Positions 43,677 to 53,257 of a stretch of 64,000 bases of DNA are shown piece after piece. This stretch comes from Draconibacterium sediminis. GTDB lineage: Bacteria > Bacteroidota > Bacteroidia > Bacteroidales > Prolixibacteraceae. A program made the position numbers and the translations under genes. How positions within the stretch are numbered: the stretch's first letter is position 1; each line of letters begins with the position of its first letter. The stretch spans positions 372,001-436,000 of the forward strand of contig NZ_JRHC01000002.1 in assembly GCF_000949475.1 (NCBI RefSeq), in the 5' to 3' direction. The notes under the pieces are model-generated. The model saw nothing but the letters and a program-made list of their open reading frames with translations. It was not told the DNA's origin and did not search any database.

Positions 43677-45557
43677 ATGAAAGCAATAACTATTTTACTA
43701 TTCAGCCTAATCTTCAGCAACCTACTTGCTCAAGAGATTGTAGAAAAAGAAATTAAAACAGAAGTTAATGAAGTAACGGTCTTTATTGACAAAGCACAAG
43801 TTACAAGACAAAAAACTGTTGAACTCAACTCTGGAATCACAATTTTAAAATTTATAAACCTATCCCCTTTCATTGACGCAAAAAGTGTTCAGGTTAAAGC
43901 AAAAGGAGATGTGACAGTTTTGGCAGTAAATCATCAGCAAAACTTTATTGATAAACTTGAAAAATCGGAAGAAGTAAAAAAAATTGAAGAAAAGCTTGAT
44001 GACCTAAAGGGTCAAATAAAATTAGAAGAGACCTACCTTTCAATTTTAAAAGAAGAATTGACCTTTTTAAATGACAACCGGATTATCGGGGGGAAAAACA
44101 ATGAACTAAATATTTCGACACTTAAAGAAGCGTCTGAGTTTTACAGTTCAAAACTAACTGCATTAAAACTCAAAGAAATAGAAAGAAGTAAAACGCTAGA
44201 AAATTTAAGAAAACAAAAGAACGAACTTCAAAGCCAATTAAATACATTAACAAGCAAGAAAGAATTTGCATCGGGAGAAATTTTAGTAAAAGTTCAAAGT
44301 AAGATAAAAACAAATCCTTCTTTCGAATTATCATACATTGTTGACAATGCAGGATGGTATCCGACATATGATATTCGTGCAAAAACGATAAATGACCCCG
44401 TAGAAATTATTTATAAAGCAAATTTAAGACAAGACACTAAAGTTGATTGGAAAAATGTAAAACTTAGCTTTTCTTCTTCAAATCCAAATTCTTCGGGAGT
44501 TGCTCCGGAACTTAAAGCTTATTTTCTCGACTATTATAGTTTGCCGCCGGTATACAATAAATCAATAAACTCCGTTGGCGGTCAAGTTGTGGATGAAGAA
44601 AATCAGCCATTAATTGGGGTAACGGTAATGGTACCAAAAACAACAATTGGAACTGTAACAGATATGAACGGAAATTATTCAATTACCCTTCCGAATAATG
44701 CGGATTATCTAAACTTTTCGTTTGTAGGTTGCGAAAGTCAAACATTGCCAATTACCAGCTCGGTGATTAATGTAAAAATGATTGAGGATGTAGCGGGATT
44801 GGAAGAAGTTGTGGTAGTTGGTTATGGAGTTCAGGGAGATGCAGAAGTATCAACACAACTTCAAGGAAGAGTTGCTGGTGTTTCAGTGAATAAAACTAAA
44901 AGCAGAGACGCAGAAAGTATTGCAATTCCTTTTGAAAAAACGGAAAATCAAACTTCCATAAATTTTGAAATTTCCACTCCATATACTGTTAATTCAGACA
45001 ATAAAAACTATTCGGTTGACATGGTAGTGTATCAGGTACCTGCATTCTTCCAATATTATACTGTACCAAAAATTGAAAAAGAAGCTTACTTAATTGCAAA
45101 TATCACTGACTGGGAAAAATATAATTTATTGGAAGGTGAAGCCAATATTTTTTTCGAGGAAACATTTGTTGGGAAGTCACTTTTGGATGTTCGGTTCGCG
45201 TCTGACACTTTGCAACTTTCATTGGGTAAAGACAAAAATGTAATTGTTAACCGGGAAAAAGAAAAAGATTTTGAAACCAGACAATTTATTGGCTCAAAGA
45301 AAGAAGAATCAAAATCATGGAAAACAACCATTAAAAACAATAAAAGTCAAGAAATTAATATGGTTGTACTTGACCAGGCTCCGGTATCAAAACTTGAAGA
45401 AATTGAAGTAAACATTCAAGATGTTTCAGGCGGTAAGCTAAATAAAGAAAGTGGAGAAGTTAAGTGGGAGTTTACGTTAAAACCAATGGAGAAAAAGGAA
45501 TTTGATTTAAAATATTCAGTCAAATATCCAAAATCGAGGAATTTGATAATCGAATAA
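43677..45557 (+). CDS. DUF4139 (MuiA-like) protein with inserted SusC-type N-terminal cassette
   Basis: A 626-residue exported protein (signal peptide about 1-19). DUF4140 (about 25-125), a coiled coil (about 95-195) and the start of DUF4139 (from about 215; FELSYIVDNAGWYPTYDIRA) are followed at about 299-368 by a CarboxypepD_reg-like domain (GGQVVDEENQPLIGVTVMVP). Next come GLEEVVVVGYGVQ (374-386), identical in style to a SusC TonB box, and LQGRVAGVSV (395-404), a SusC plug opening. DUF4139 then resumes to the end. There is no beta barrel of receptor size. It looks like receptor modules recruited into a mucoidy-inhibitor-like protein. AT-rich. Confidence 0.85.
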   Translation: MKAITILLFSLIFSNLLAQEIVEKEIKTEVNEVTVFIDKAQVTRQKTVELNSGITILKFINLSPFIDAKSVQVKAKGDVTVLAVNHQQNFIDKLEKSEEVKKIEEKLDDLKGQIKLEETYLSILKEELTFLNDNRIIGGKNNELNISTLKEASEFYSSKLTALKLKEIERSKTLENLRKQKNELQSQLNTLTSKKEFASGEILVKVQSKIKTNPSFELSYIVDNAGWYPTYDIRAKTINDPVEIIYKANLRQDTKVDWKNVKLSFSSSNPNSSGVAPELKAYFLDYYSLPPVYNKSINSVGGQVVDEENQPLIGVTVMVPKTTIGTVTDMNGNYSITLPNNADYLNFSFVGCESQTLPITSSVINVKMIEDVAGLEEVVVVGYGVQGDAEVSTQLQGRVAGVSVNKTKSRDAESIAIPFEKTENQTSINFEISTPYTVNSDNKNYSVDMVVYQVPAFFQYYTVPKIEKEAYLIANITDWEKYNLLEGEANIFFEETFVGKSLLDVRFASDTLQLSLGKDKNVIVNREKEKDFETRQFIGSKKEESKSWKTTIKNNKSQEINMVVLDQAPVSKLEEIEVNIQDVSGGKLNKESGEVKWEFTLKPMEKKEFDLKYSVKYPKSRNLIIE

Positions 45558-45598
45558 AAACTTCGCATAACTCGTGTGACCGTTAGCACCAATTTAAA

Positions 45599-46051
45599 AT
45601 GAAGCAAATAAGTAAAATACTAATAGTATTGTTTCTTGCTGGATGTCAAAGCAAAGTTGAATCCGTCAAGCATGAAAATAAATACGATATTCAAATTTTA
45701 TATAATCATTACAAAAAGGATAAAACCTTTAATCGAAAATATTTAGACAAGGAATATTTACGCGACGGAAATTTGTATTTAATTTTTGAAAGTTATTTTA
45801 ATCAAGACACCGTTGAGGTTAAAATCAATGGGAAAAAAGAAATTTCTGAAATTATAAATACAGAGTCTTCTACTGGTGTTGCAAAATCAATAAAACTTAA
45901 CGACATGGAAACGATTAATAATGTCGGAATTATTGTAAATAATGGGAAAGAAGCTTTTATCGAAATCGATACAATGAATTTCTTTTTAATTACATTTTCC
46001 GACTCAATTTTAAAAATTCGAGTTCCTAAAAGCGTTCCATTTTATGACTAA
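45599..46051 (+). CDS. Small lipoprotein, unknown function
   Basis: A 150-residue lipoprotein (lipobox LAGC, Cys16). The mature part looks all-beta and is rich in Lys and Asn; I recognise no family. It is AT-rich, and the 41-base gap before it contains GCATAAC...GTTAGC, an imperfect hairpin. It may be an accessory gene. Confidence 0.6.
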   Translation: MKQISKILIVLFLAGCQSKVESVKHENKYDIQILYNHYKKDKTFNRKYLDKEYLRDGNLYLIFESYFNQDTVEVKINGKKEISEIINTESSTGVAKSIKLNDMETINNVGIIVNNGKEAFIEIDTMNFFLITFSDSILKIRVPKSVPFYD

Positions 46052-46077
46052 TCTGTTGAATCAAGCAAGAAAGATAA

Positions 46078-46698
46078 GTGAAATGCATTGAAAAAATATA
46101 TGATGAATTCTATGAGATTGATGTAGAAAATCACTTTGAAATAGTAAAATTCTATGAAAAGAATCAGATGATTTTAGACAACAAATCGAATTTCATAGAC
46201 TTTGAAGAATTCAATGAACACATACTTATTCTTACAAAATATATTAGTGGTCTGGAGAATTTGGGGCGGTATACAAAGACAATTCAATATGCTGAAAAAA
46301 ACATATCGTTAATAGAAAATAACATTGATAAATTTAATGTGCCATTTTCTGATTTTGATACTTATTGGAGTACACTAACTAGCAAAGGACGTGCGCATTA
46401 TAATAATAAAGAATATAAAACATCAATCGAAATATTTGAGAAACTTTGTGAATGGGACAATGAAAATGACTATTTAAAACAATGGCTTGAGGCATCCAAA
46501 AAGGGAAAAAGAAACTCTTTAAATAAATACTTTTACTTAACCGCATTCCTATTCATTTTTGGAGAATTGGCATTCAGTGATGGTTTTTTAAGCAAAGAAA
46601 TAAAATTAATAATGCTAAAAGTCGGTTTTCTTTTCTTACTGGTAGCCTTAGTAAATGAGTACTTCTGGGATAAAATTATTAAATGGACAAAAAAATAA
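46078..46698 (+). CDS. Tetratricopeptide-like protein with C-terminal membrane helices
   Basis: A 206-residue protein starting at a GTG (46078); the next in-frame ATG would remove 30 residues. The N-terminal 145 residues are helical, and GRAHYNNKEYKTSIEIFEKLCEWD resembles a TPR unit. Two hydrophobic helices follow (about 157-175 and 180-198). I do not recognise the family. It is among the most AT-rich genes in the window and is followed by the hairpin GTACAA-ACCG-TTGTAC at 46700-46715. Confidence 0.55.
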   Translation: MKCIEKIYDEFYEIDVENHFEIVKFYEKNQMILDNKSNFIDFEEFNEHILILTKYISGLENLGRYTKTIQYAEKNISLIENNIDKFNVPFSDFDTYWSTLTSKGRAHYNNKEYKTSIEIFEKLCEWDNENDYLKQWLEASKKGKRNSLNKYFYLTAFLFIFGELAFSDGFLSKEIKLIMLKVGFLFLLVALVNEYFWDKIIKWTKK

Positions 46699-46720
46699 TG
46701 TACAAACCGTTGTACTTCAT

Positions 46721-46754
46721 TTTGTGGCATCCAGCATATAAAAATTTAACTTTG
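46721..46754 (+). promoter_or_regulatory. Promoter of PhoD-type gene (-33 TTTG, -7 TAACTTTG)
   Basis: TTTG at 46721-46724 and TAACTTTG at 46747-46754 are separated by 22 bases, close to the Bacteroidota sigma-ABfr consensus spacing. The ATG follows 23 bases after the -7 element. This is one of the best promoter matches in the window. Confidence 0.58.
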
Positions 46755-46777
46755 ATAGATAGAAAATAACACAGCCA

Positions 46778-48283
46778 ATGAGATTCATTGAACCAAAGTA
46801 TCTATTCGTATTTATTACGATGATTTATTTCAGTAATAATTGTTTTTGTCAAAACACTGATCACGTTTCGCCTCGTTATAATGTTACCTTAAAAGAAGCT
46901 CATATTGGAAGTTTTGAAATAGATACTATGCTGCTCAATAGTTATGAGACTTTGCCATCAAATATAACGTCATTTTATCTTGATGCCAGGGCTGTATTTG
47001 AGAAAAACAAGGTAAATTTTACTGACATACAAATTGTTGAGGCTGCGACAAAAAATAATATAAGATTAATGGGTGGCCCTATGCTGGGTGATGTAAAAGA
47101 GAATGGGATAAGTATTTGGTTTCGACCATCAAATGAACTGCCAATCCACATAAAAGTAATTGCCTTGCATAGTAATGAAGAAAATAGTTACACATTAAAA
47201 CCTGTTGCTGCAGGCAGAGCACAGCGAATCGTAATAAATGATTTGTCTCCTTCAACGAATTATAAATATGTTGTACTATCACAAGATATCAAAATAGCCG
47301 AAGGAGCTTTTCAAACAGCACCCAAAACGGATGAAAATACTCCGTTAAGACTAACTTTTGGTTCATGTTTTCATAAAATAGGTCTTCATAATCCCAACCT
47401 TATCAACACCATATTAAAAAGAAAAACAAATGCAATGTTGCTTTTGGGTGATATTGCAGTTGATGATAGAGAAAACAATTTTAATATGCACAGTTCTGAT
47501 TATTTACTCCGTGATGTTTCTCAATCGTGGAAAAAACTCGCTGCTAATGTTGCTCTCTATACGAGCTGGGATGATCATGATTACCTCAATAACGACCTTA
47601 GTGGTATTCCTGAAAACTTTACAGAAGAGGAAAGGGAAAAACTCCGGACATTATGGCGACAAAATTGGAACAATCCCCAAAATGACGCAGCAGGAATTTA
47701 CTTTACTACCCGAATAGGTCAGGTAGAAATAATAATGCTCGATACAAGGTCGTGCCGTAAAATTGAAGAAAGGGGTGAATATGGCTCATATTTGGGGGCG
47801 GAACAGCAAGAATGGTTAAAAAGTATTTTGAAAAATTCCACCGCGCCTTTTAAGATTATTTCCAGTGGAACGATGTGGAGCGATTATATTACGAATGGAA
47901 AAGATTCATGGGGAACATGGGATACTTTGGCTCGGGAAGAGATTTTCAACCTGATAAAAGAAGAAAATATACCCGGCGTTTTACTGATTAGTGGCGATCG
48001 TCACGGTGCCCGTGGTTTTACAATACCAGGAACATCAGGTTTTAAGTTTTATGAATTTGAAGCAGCATCGCTCGGAGGAGTACCCGGACCTCCGGCCATG
48101 GCTAACGACACTTCAAATCAATTATTTGGGTATCATGGTGAAGGGTTAAAAGCTTTTGGTGAATTTACTTTTAATACCGAAGAAAATAAACCACAAGTGA
48201 CGTTTAGATTAATTGATGAATTTGGGAATGTTATGGAAAAACATATTTTGTCATACGATATGTTAACTCCCAAAAAACAATAA
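46778..48283 (+). CDS. PhoD-family alkaline phosphatase/phosphodiesterase
   Basis: A 501-residue exported enzyme with a signal peptide (about 1-24). An N-terminal fibronectin-like region (about 95-180) is followed by the PhoD catalytic domain: LTFGSCFHKIG, LLLGDIAVDDREN, YTSWDDHDYLNND and LLISGDRHGARG. These are the metal ligands of PhoD-like calcineurin-fold phosphodiesterases, which release phosphate from diesters outside the cytoplasm. It has its own promoter and ends 15 bases from the stop of the convergent peptidase gene. Confidence 0.92.
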   Translation: MRFIEPKYLFVFITMIYFSNNCFCQNTDHVSPRYNVTLKEAHIGSFEIDTMLLNSYETLPSNITSFYLDARAVFEKNKVNFTDIQIVEAATKNNIRLMGGPMLGDVKENGISIWFRPSNELPIHIKVIALHSNEENSYTLKPVAAGRAQRIVINDLSPSTNYKYVVLSQDIKIAEGAFQTAPKTDENTPLRLTFGSCFHKIGLHNPNLINTILKRKTNAMLLLGDIAVDDRENNFNMHSSDYLLRDVSQSWKKLAANVALYTSWDDHDYLNNDLSGIPENFTEEEREKLRTLWRQNWNNPQNDAAGIYFTTRIGQVEIIMLDTRSCRKIEERGEYGSYLGAEQQEWLKSILKNSTAPFKIISSGTMWSDYITNGKDSWGTWDTLAREEIFNLIKEENIPGVLLISGDRHGARGFTIPGTSGFKFYEFEAASLGGVPGPPAMANDTSNQLFGYHGEGLKAFGEFTFNTEENKPQVTFRLIDEFGNVMEKHILSYDMLTPKKQ

Positions 48284-48298
48284 GGTAAATTGAAATTA

Positions 48299-49846
48299 TC
48301 AGAGTTTAGCAGCAACCAGCTCATTGTCGGCTTGTTTTTTACCGATAAGTTCAATTTCGGCCAATTGTAAAACAGCTCTGCCAAAACGATCTATTCCCTT
48401 ATGAGTGAGATCAATCCTGTAAATTTTATAGGCAGGAGAATTATCCAAAAGAAATTCCAGTGTTTGTCCGCGATCAGAAAAATTTTCATCAACACGTGTA
48501 TCGATAGCAGTAAACTCTACTCCATCGTTCGAGCCTTTAAGTACCCAGTCTTTTGGGTCGCGCATGGGCGCATCATTAGCAGATGTTATGGTGTATTTTT
48601 CCAGTTGATATACATCCTCCATTTCGAACTGTATCCAGGCGGAGGAATTAAATGTCAGGAATTTTGTGCCCGGGTTATTATCAATACTGTTTTTCACCCC
48701 TTCGCCGGATGGCGAGTCGTTGTACTGACAAGTAACTTTGCCGGCTAAATCAGTAATATCCATCGTTGCATATGGATCAATAACCTTAACCAGCTGCTCT
48801 AATGAACATGTATCTTTTTTTCCGTTTTGTTCTACTACAAGCGATATGGTATAATCACCCGAATTCGCATAGGATACTACCGGCGACTTTTCAGTGCTTG
48901 TAGCAGGTATTCCTCCCTCAAAAGTCCAGTTATAGCTAATTCCATCCTTGATTAATGGTGAAAAAGTAACGGTTTCGTTCTGTAAAATACTAAAGGCCGA
49001 CGGGTTAAACCACGCTTTTAGGTCTTCTGCATTATCCCAGGGATAAGCGGCCACTTCGTTCTGATAAAGCTTCCATAGCACATCAGCAGACATGCCATAC
49101 AACTCTTCGGTAACCGCCGATAGCGTCCAGGTTTCATATTCCTCCGCAGTACGATTGATATCTTTTAGAAAGTTATTACTCAGATTTTTATAGATCCACA
49201 AATAAAAAAATGCGGTTGTATTATAACCATCGCGGAAAGTTCCTCCCTGTTTCGGAAAACGTTCGGGATTAAAGCCACCTGTATTTAAGCGGCTCAAATC
49301 GGCAGTACCTTCTATAAAACCAAAACATTCAGTACCTCCGTTGTAGCCACCGGCATTTTTGGGTTCATTCTGCAAACCATGCGTTATTTCGTGACACAAG
49401 ACTCCATATATTTCATCACGAGCCACATCCATACCATGCTTATCAATAAAATTAACCAGGTAGTTTAAATCGAAACCAATTTCGATGTGCGGTACACTGC
49501 CACCTTTATAAGAAAGTGCTCCCCCATCGTTCAACTTATAAGTGATCTCTTTCAATCCGTGTTTATTTGCCTCTTCCGGTGTGTAATAAAGCTCTTTTGC
49601 AATTTCGAGGCAACAATATTGTACCCAATCTTCAATGCCATTATATCCTTGTTTTTCCACCAACGCTAAATACTTCGCTATCCCTTCATGCCCTTCCGCT
49701 TCAATTTGAAGTGTCACTTTTGGTGCTTCATATAAATTCCAATCAGCACCAGGTGTCCCCTCGTTCAAATCAGGACCAGATTTACATGCGTTTAAACTCA
49801 GAATTACCAGAGTTGTAAAAAGTATTCCAACGATATTATTCTTCAT
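48299..49846 (-). CDS. Basic-secretory-protein peptidase with PKD and F5/8-type domains
   Basis: A 515-residue lipoprotein (lipobox LNAC, Cys21). The plant basic secretory protein-like domain (about 45-275) holds the zinc motif HEITH (152-156) in YGVLCHEITHGLQNE. A PKD domain follows (about 290-365; NWTFEGGIPATSTEKSPVVSY...GDYTISLVV), then an F5/8 type C-like carbohydrate-binding domain (about 370-500; SAWIQFEMEDVYQLEKYTI). It is probably a surface metallopeptidase targeted to glycoproteins. Monocistronic. Confidence 0.88.
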   Translation of the reverse strand: MKNNIVGILFTTLVILSLNACKSGPDLNEGTPGADWNLYEAPKVTLQIEAEGHEGIAKYLALVEKQGYNGIEDWVQYCCLEIAKELYYTPEEANKHGLKEITYKLNDGGALSYKGGSVPHIEIGFDLNYLVNFIDKHGMDVARDEIYGVLCHEITHGLQNEPKNAGGYNGGTECFGFIEGTADLSRLNTGGFNPERFPKQGGTFRDGYNTTAFFYLWIYKNLSNNFLKDINRTAEEYETWTLSAVTEELYGMSADVLWKLYQNEVAAYPWDNAEDLKAWFNPSAFSILQNETVTFSPLIKDGISYNWTFEGGIPATSTEKSPVVSYANSGDYTISLVVEQNGKKDTCSLEQLVKVIDPYATMDITDLAGKVTCQYNDSPSGEGVKNSIDNNPGTKFLTFNSSAWIQFEMEDVYQLEKYTITSANDAPMRDPKDWVLKGSNDGVEFTAIDTRVDENFSDRGQTLEFLLDNSPAYKIYRIDLTHKGIDRFGRAVLQLAEIELIGKKQADNELVAAKL

Positions 49847-50057
49847 ATTGTAATTTGGATAAATAAATTATTTGCTTCTGTGATGTTACGATTAACCAAT
49901 ATCTATAATGCTGCGCTAATATAAGATTTCGGACGAAAAGTCGATTAACAATAATATGAAGTGAACACTTTGTTTCAACAAAATGTCACATTTACAACAG
50001 AAAACAGTGCCTTGTAAAATATAATTCCGCCCGGGATACAAGAAAATGGAACGAATA

Positions 50058-50942
50058 TTACAAACCCGATAACTTTTCCAAAGCAAGGGTTAGTGAATGT
50101 GTTCCGAGTTTTCCGTGGCCCTGCGCCTGAACAGCCAGGTATAGTTGTTTTACCAGTGCCAGTCCGGGTAACGACAAGCCCATTGCTTCGGCTTCTTTCA
50201 GAGCAATCCCCATGTCTTTTATAAAATGCTCCACAAAAAATCCGGGATCGAAATTACGGTTAACAATACGCGGTGCCAGGTTATCGAGTGTCCAGCAACC
50301 GGCCGCTCCACCGCTGATTGATGAAAGCATGGTTGGTAAATCAAGACCAGCTTTATGGCCATACAACAAAGCTTCACAAACCCCTATCTTGGTTCCGGCA
50401 ATGGTAATCTGGTTGCACATTTTTGTATGTTGCCCCGATCCGGCTTCGCCCTGGTAAACAATCTGTTTGCCCATAATTTCGAACAGCGGACAAACTTTAT
50501 CAAAAGCTTCTTTATCGCCACCGGCCATTATCGACAATGTGCCATTTTTAGCACCAACATCACCACCGGAAACCGGCGCATCAACCGACTGAATACCTTT
50601 AGCCCTGGCAGCCTCATAAATTTCAACGGCTAAACTCGGCTCTGTGGTCGTCATATCAACCAAAACAGCACCCGGTTTTGCTTTTGCCAGAATGCCATTT
50701 TCGCCAAAGTACACTTCGCGAACGTCTTTCGGAAAGCCCACAATGGTAAAAATAACATCGGAAACTGCTGCAACTTCTGCCGGGCTATCGGCCCATTTTA
50801 CACCGTTTGCCAGCAAAGCATCTGCCTTACTTTTTGTTCGGGTATAAGTGGTACACTCATATCCGGCTTTATTTAAGTGCCCCAGCATGGATATTCCCAT
50901 CACTCCGGTGCCAATCCAACCAATTGTAATATCTCTTTTCAT
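50058..50942 (-). CDS. NAD(P)-dependent beta-hydroxyacid dehydrogenase (HIBADH/GlxR family)
   Basis: A 294-residue two-domain dehydrogenase. The Rossmann motif is [22 protein letters not shown], the substrate motif [22 protein letters not shown], and the catalytic lysine lies in HTKMCNQ. Length and motifs match 3-hydroxyisobutyrate dehydrogenase and tartronate semialdehyde reductase; the substrate is not resolved. A TAGCTTTG -7 element is at 50963-50970 on the minus strand, 20 bases upstream. Confidence 0.92.
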   Translation of the reverse strand: MKRDITIGWIGTGVMGISMLGHLNKAGYECTTYTRTKSKADALLANGVKWADSPAEVAAVSDVIFTIVGFPKDVREVYFGENGILAKAKPGAVLVDMTTTEPSLAVEIYEAARAKGIQSVDAPVSGGDVGAKNGTLSIMAGGDKEAFDKVCPLFEIMGKQIVYQGEAGSGQHTKMCNQITIAGTKIGVCEALLYGHKAGLDLPTMLSSISGGAAGCWTLDNLAPRIVNRNFDPGFFVEHFIKDMGIALKEAEAMGLSLPGLALVKQLYLAVQAQGHGKLGTHSLTLALEKLSGL

Positions 50943-50962
50943 TCATGTTTTTTTAAGTATGC

Positions 50963-50970
50963 CAAAGCTA
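50963..50970 (-). promoter_or_regulatory. -7 promoter element of hydroxyacid dehydrogenase gene
   Basis: Minus-strand TAGCTTTG fits TAnnTTTG exactly, 20 bases ahead of the ATG. Confidence 0.48.
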
Positions 50971-51256
50971 AAGCTTTCATAACATTGAACAAAATCATTC
51001 ATTACGCAATAAAGGAAACAATGCTTAATACATAATTTAGAATGAATTAATTTTACACACTACATGCAGAAAATGACTACCTGTTTTGATCTAAGAAAGG
51101 TAATTAAATTTCCCGCCTTTAACTCTGATTTCCTAAACCTTACATACAACTTCCCATTAAACAAACTTTATAAAAAGTACCAAATACTCTTTTATAATAT
51201 GCTCTACAACAGTCCAATTACAATTCCGTATTTTTTAAAGTAAAATATTTATAATT
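50971..51256. other. AT-rich gap with no gene seen
   Basis: This part of the 470-base gap between the dehydrogenase and fumarase genes holds no open frame with a family match, no repeat and no convincing RNA. A candidate small RNA begins just after it. Confidence 0.4.
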
Positions 51257-51335
51257 TATATTTGCGGCCAAATCTTTCGCATAGATTTATAAGTGATAAC
51301 GGAGAGTGGATGCTGACTACTTTCCGTTTTCTTTT
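51257..51335 (+). ncRNA. Candidate small RNA with own -7 element and terminator
   Basis: TATATTTG (51257-51264) fits the -7 consensus. Just downstream AAATCT (51270-51275) and AGATTT (51283-51288) form a perfect hairpin. Then ACGGAGAGTGG (51299-51309) pairs with CTACTTTCCGT (51317-51327) through 11 pairs including two G-U, followed by TTTCTTTT. This is a good intrinsic terminator on the plus strand, yet no plus-strand gene precedes it. A transcript of about 65 bases is predicted. I recognise no known RNA family. Confidence 0.42.
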
Positions 51336-51356
51336 AAAAATGCCTCATCCACAGCA

Positions 51357-51388
51357 TAAAAAAACCTCCGGATAAACTCCGAAGGTTT
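51357..51388 (-). terminator. Intrinsic terminator of the fumarase gene
   Basis: On the minus strand AAACCTTCGGA pairs with TCCGGAGGTTT (one T-G wobble) across GTTTA, followed by a T run. It lies 25 bases beyond the fumarase stop. Confidence 0.88.
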
Positions 51389-51412
51389 CTGTTATATCGA
51401 ATCAAATTATTC

Positions 51413-53017
51413 TTACAATTCTTTAAAGAAATCGTTTCCTTTGTCATCGACGATGATAAAGGCTGGGAAATTCTCCACTTTGATCTTACGAACAGCTTCC
51501 ATTCCAAGGTCTTCAAAATCGACCACCTCAACAGATTTAATACTGTTTTTGGCCAGAATAGCAGCCGGTCCACCAATCGAACCGAGGTAGAAACCACCAT
51601 GTTTTTTACAGGCATCGGTAACGGCTTGCGAGCGGTTTCCTTTTGCCAGCATAATCATCGATCCGCCATGGCTTTGGAACTCGTCAACGTACGGGTCCAT
51701 ACGGCCTGCCGTTGTTGGCCCGAAACTACCTGAAGCCATTCCTTTCGGAGTTTTTGCAGGACCTGCATAATACACCGGGTGGTTTTTAAAGTACTCGGGC
51801 ATTGGTTTGCCTTCGTCGAGCATTTGTTTAATCTGCGCGTGAGCAATATCGCGGGCTACAATTAAAGTACCACTCAGGTTCAAACGGGTTTTTGTTGGGT
51901 ATTTTGTTAATTCGGCCAATACTTTGTCCATTCCCTGATCCAGGTCGATATCTACAGCCGGACTCATTGCAGGTGCTTTTGCAGGTAAGAATCGAGCCGG
52001 ATTTTTCTCCAGTTGCTCCAGGAAAATACCGTCTTTGGTAATTTTTGCTTTGATGTTACGGTCGGCACTACAGCTAACACCCAAACCTACCGGGCACGAA
52101 GCTGCGTGGCGTGGCAAACGGATAACGCGTACATCGTGTACAAAATATTTTCCACCAAACTGTGCACCTACTCCACTTTCCTGACAGATTTTGGTCACTT
52201 TTTCTTCCCACTCCAAATCGCGGAAAGCCTGACCTCCTTCGTTACCTTCGGTTGGTAAATGATCTAAATAACCTGCTGATGCTTTTTTTACCGTCGCCAA
52301 TGTAGCTTCGGCAGAAGTACCGCCAATTACCAGCGCCAGGTGATACGGAGGACAGGCAGAAGTACCCAGGTCCATTATCTTTTCCTGAACAAATTTGGTA
52401 AGGTTTTCTTCGGTCAACAACGATTTGGTTTGCTGATAGAGGTAGGTTTTGTTCCCCGAACCTCCACCTTTTGTTACAAATAAAAATTCGTATTTATTTC
52501 CTTGCTCGGCATACAAATCAATTTGTGCAGGCAAGTTTGTTCCGGTGTTCTTTTCTTTGGTCATGGTAAAAGGCACCACCTGCGAATAGCGTAAATTCTT
52601 TTCGGCATAGGTCGCGAAAATACCTTTCGACAAGGCTTCTGCATCGTTGGCGCCGGTGTATACATCTTCTCCTTTTTTACCAATTACGATTGCTGTTCCT
52701 GTATCCTGGCAAGTTGGCAATTCACCCTCGGCCGAAACAGCCTGGTTCATTAACATGGTGTGTGCTACAAACCTGTCGTTGTCGGTTGCTTCCGGGTCTT
52801 CCAGTATTTTGGCCAGTTTTTCAAGGTGCGAAGCACGCAGGTAAAACGAAACGTCGGTAAACGCTTCTTTAGCCAGTTCTTCCAAACCTTTGGGGTCAAC
52901 TTTTAAAATTTCGCGGCCATCAACTTCAATGGTCGACACATAATCTTTTGTAATACAACGATATTCGGTATCGTCTTTTAAAATTGGAAATGGTTTTTGA
53001 TATTTAAAATCTGCCAT
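51413..53017 (-). CDS. Class I fumarate hydratase (iron-sulfur type)
   Basis: A 534-residue single-chain class I fumarase, as in E. coli FumA/FumB. The N-terminal half contains [15 protein letters not shown] with a cluster cysteine, [16 protein letters not shown] and [16 protein letters not shown]. The C-terminal domain holds [42 protein letters not shown]. It hydrates fumarate to malate in the TCA cycle with an oxygen-sensitive [4Fe-4S] cluster. A TATCTTTG -7 element on the minus strand lies at 53046-53053, and a terminator follows the gene. Confidence 0.95.
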   Translation of the reverse strand: MADFKYQKPFPILKDDTEYRCITKDYVSTIEVDGREILKVDPKGLEELAKEAFTDVSFYLRASHLEKLAKILEDPEATDNDRFVAHTMLMNQAVSAEGELPTCQDTGTAIVIGKKGEDVYTGANDAEALSKGIFATYAEKNLRYSQVVPFTMTKEKNTGTNLPAQIDLYAEQGNKYEFLFVTKGGGSGNKTYLYQQTKSLLTEENLTKFVQEKIMDLGTSACPPYHLALVIGGTSAEATLATVKKASAGYLDHLPTEGNEGGQAFRDLEWEEKVTKICQESGVGAQFGGKYFVHDVRVIRLPRHAASCPVGLGVSCSADRNIKAKITKDGIFLEQLEKNPARFLPAKAPAMSPAVDIDLDQGMDKVLAELTKYPTKTRLNLSGTLIVARDIAHAQIKQMLDEGKPMPEYFKNHPVYYAGPAKTPKGMASGSFGPTTAGRMDPYVDEFQSHGGSMIMLAKGNRSQAVTDACKKHGGFYLGSIGGPAAILAKNSIKSVEVVDFEDLGMEAVRKIKVENFPAFIIVDDKGNDFFKEL

Positions 53018-53045
53018 TGTATAATCGGTTAAATTAATTTTCCTT

Positions 53046-53053
53046 CAAAGATA
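53046..53053 (-). promoter_or_regulatory. -7 promoter element of fumarase gene
   Basis: Minus-strand TATCTTTG fits TAnnTTTG exactly and is 28 bases ahead of the ATG. Confidence 0.45.
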
Positions 53054-53208
53054 AAACTATTCGTTTGTTTCTATTTTATTTTAAAGCGAAACCTGAAAAA
53101 TTTAACCCGAAACATTCGATGTATTTGAATCCAATGATCATTATATGCACACGCAACAACTATTGATTTCAGAATACTTAATCTGACTGGCATTTTTTTG
53201 TAGCAATA

Positions 53209-53240
53209 TTTGGTTTGTATTACAAACTTGTTTAATTTTA
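53209..53240 (+). promoter_or_regulatory. Promoter with embedded 15-bp palindromic operator
   Basis: TTTG (53209-53212) and TAATTTTA (53233-53240, 7 of 8 to consensus) are spaced 20 bases apart, the expected -33/-7 spacing. Between them lies GTTTGTA-T-TACAAAC (53213-53227), a perfect dyad. A repressor bound here would block the promoter. The second gene of this operon encodes a small winged-helix protein, the natural candidate. Confidence 0.55.
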
Positions 53241-53257
53241 TAAACAAAATAAGTATC

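Noticed and set aside
45570-45600. Integron attC site between DUF4139 and lipoprotein genes
   Set aside because: A GCATAAC/GTTAGC hairpin is present, but it does not fit the RYYYAAC/GTTRRRY core rule and no integrase is in the window; kept only as part of a low-confidence finding.
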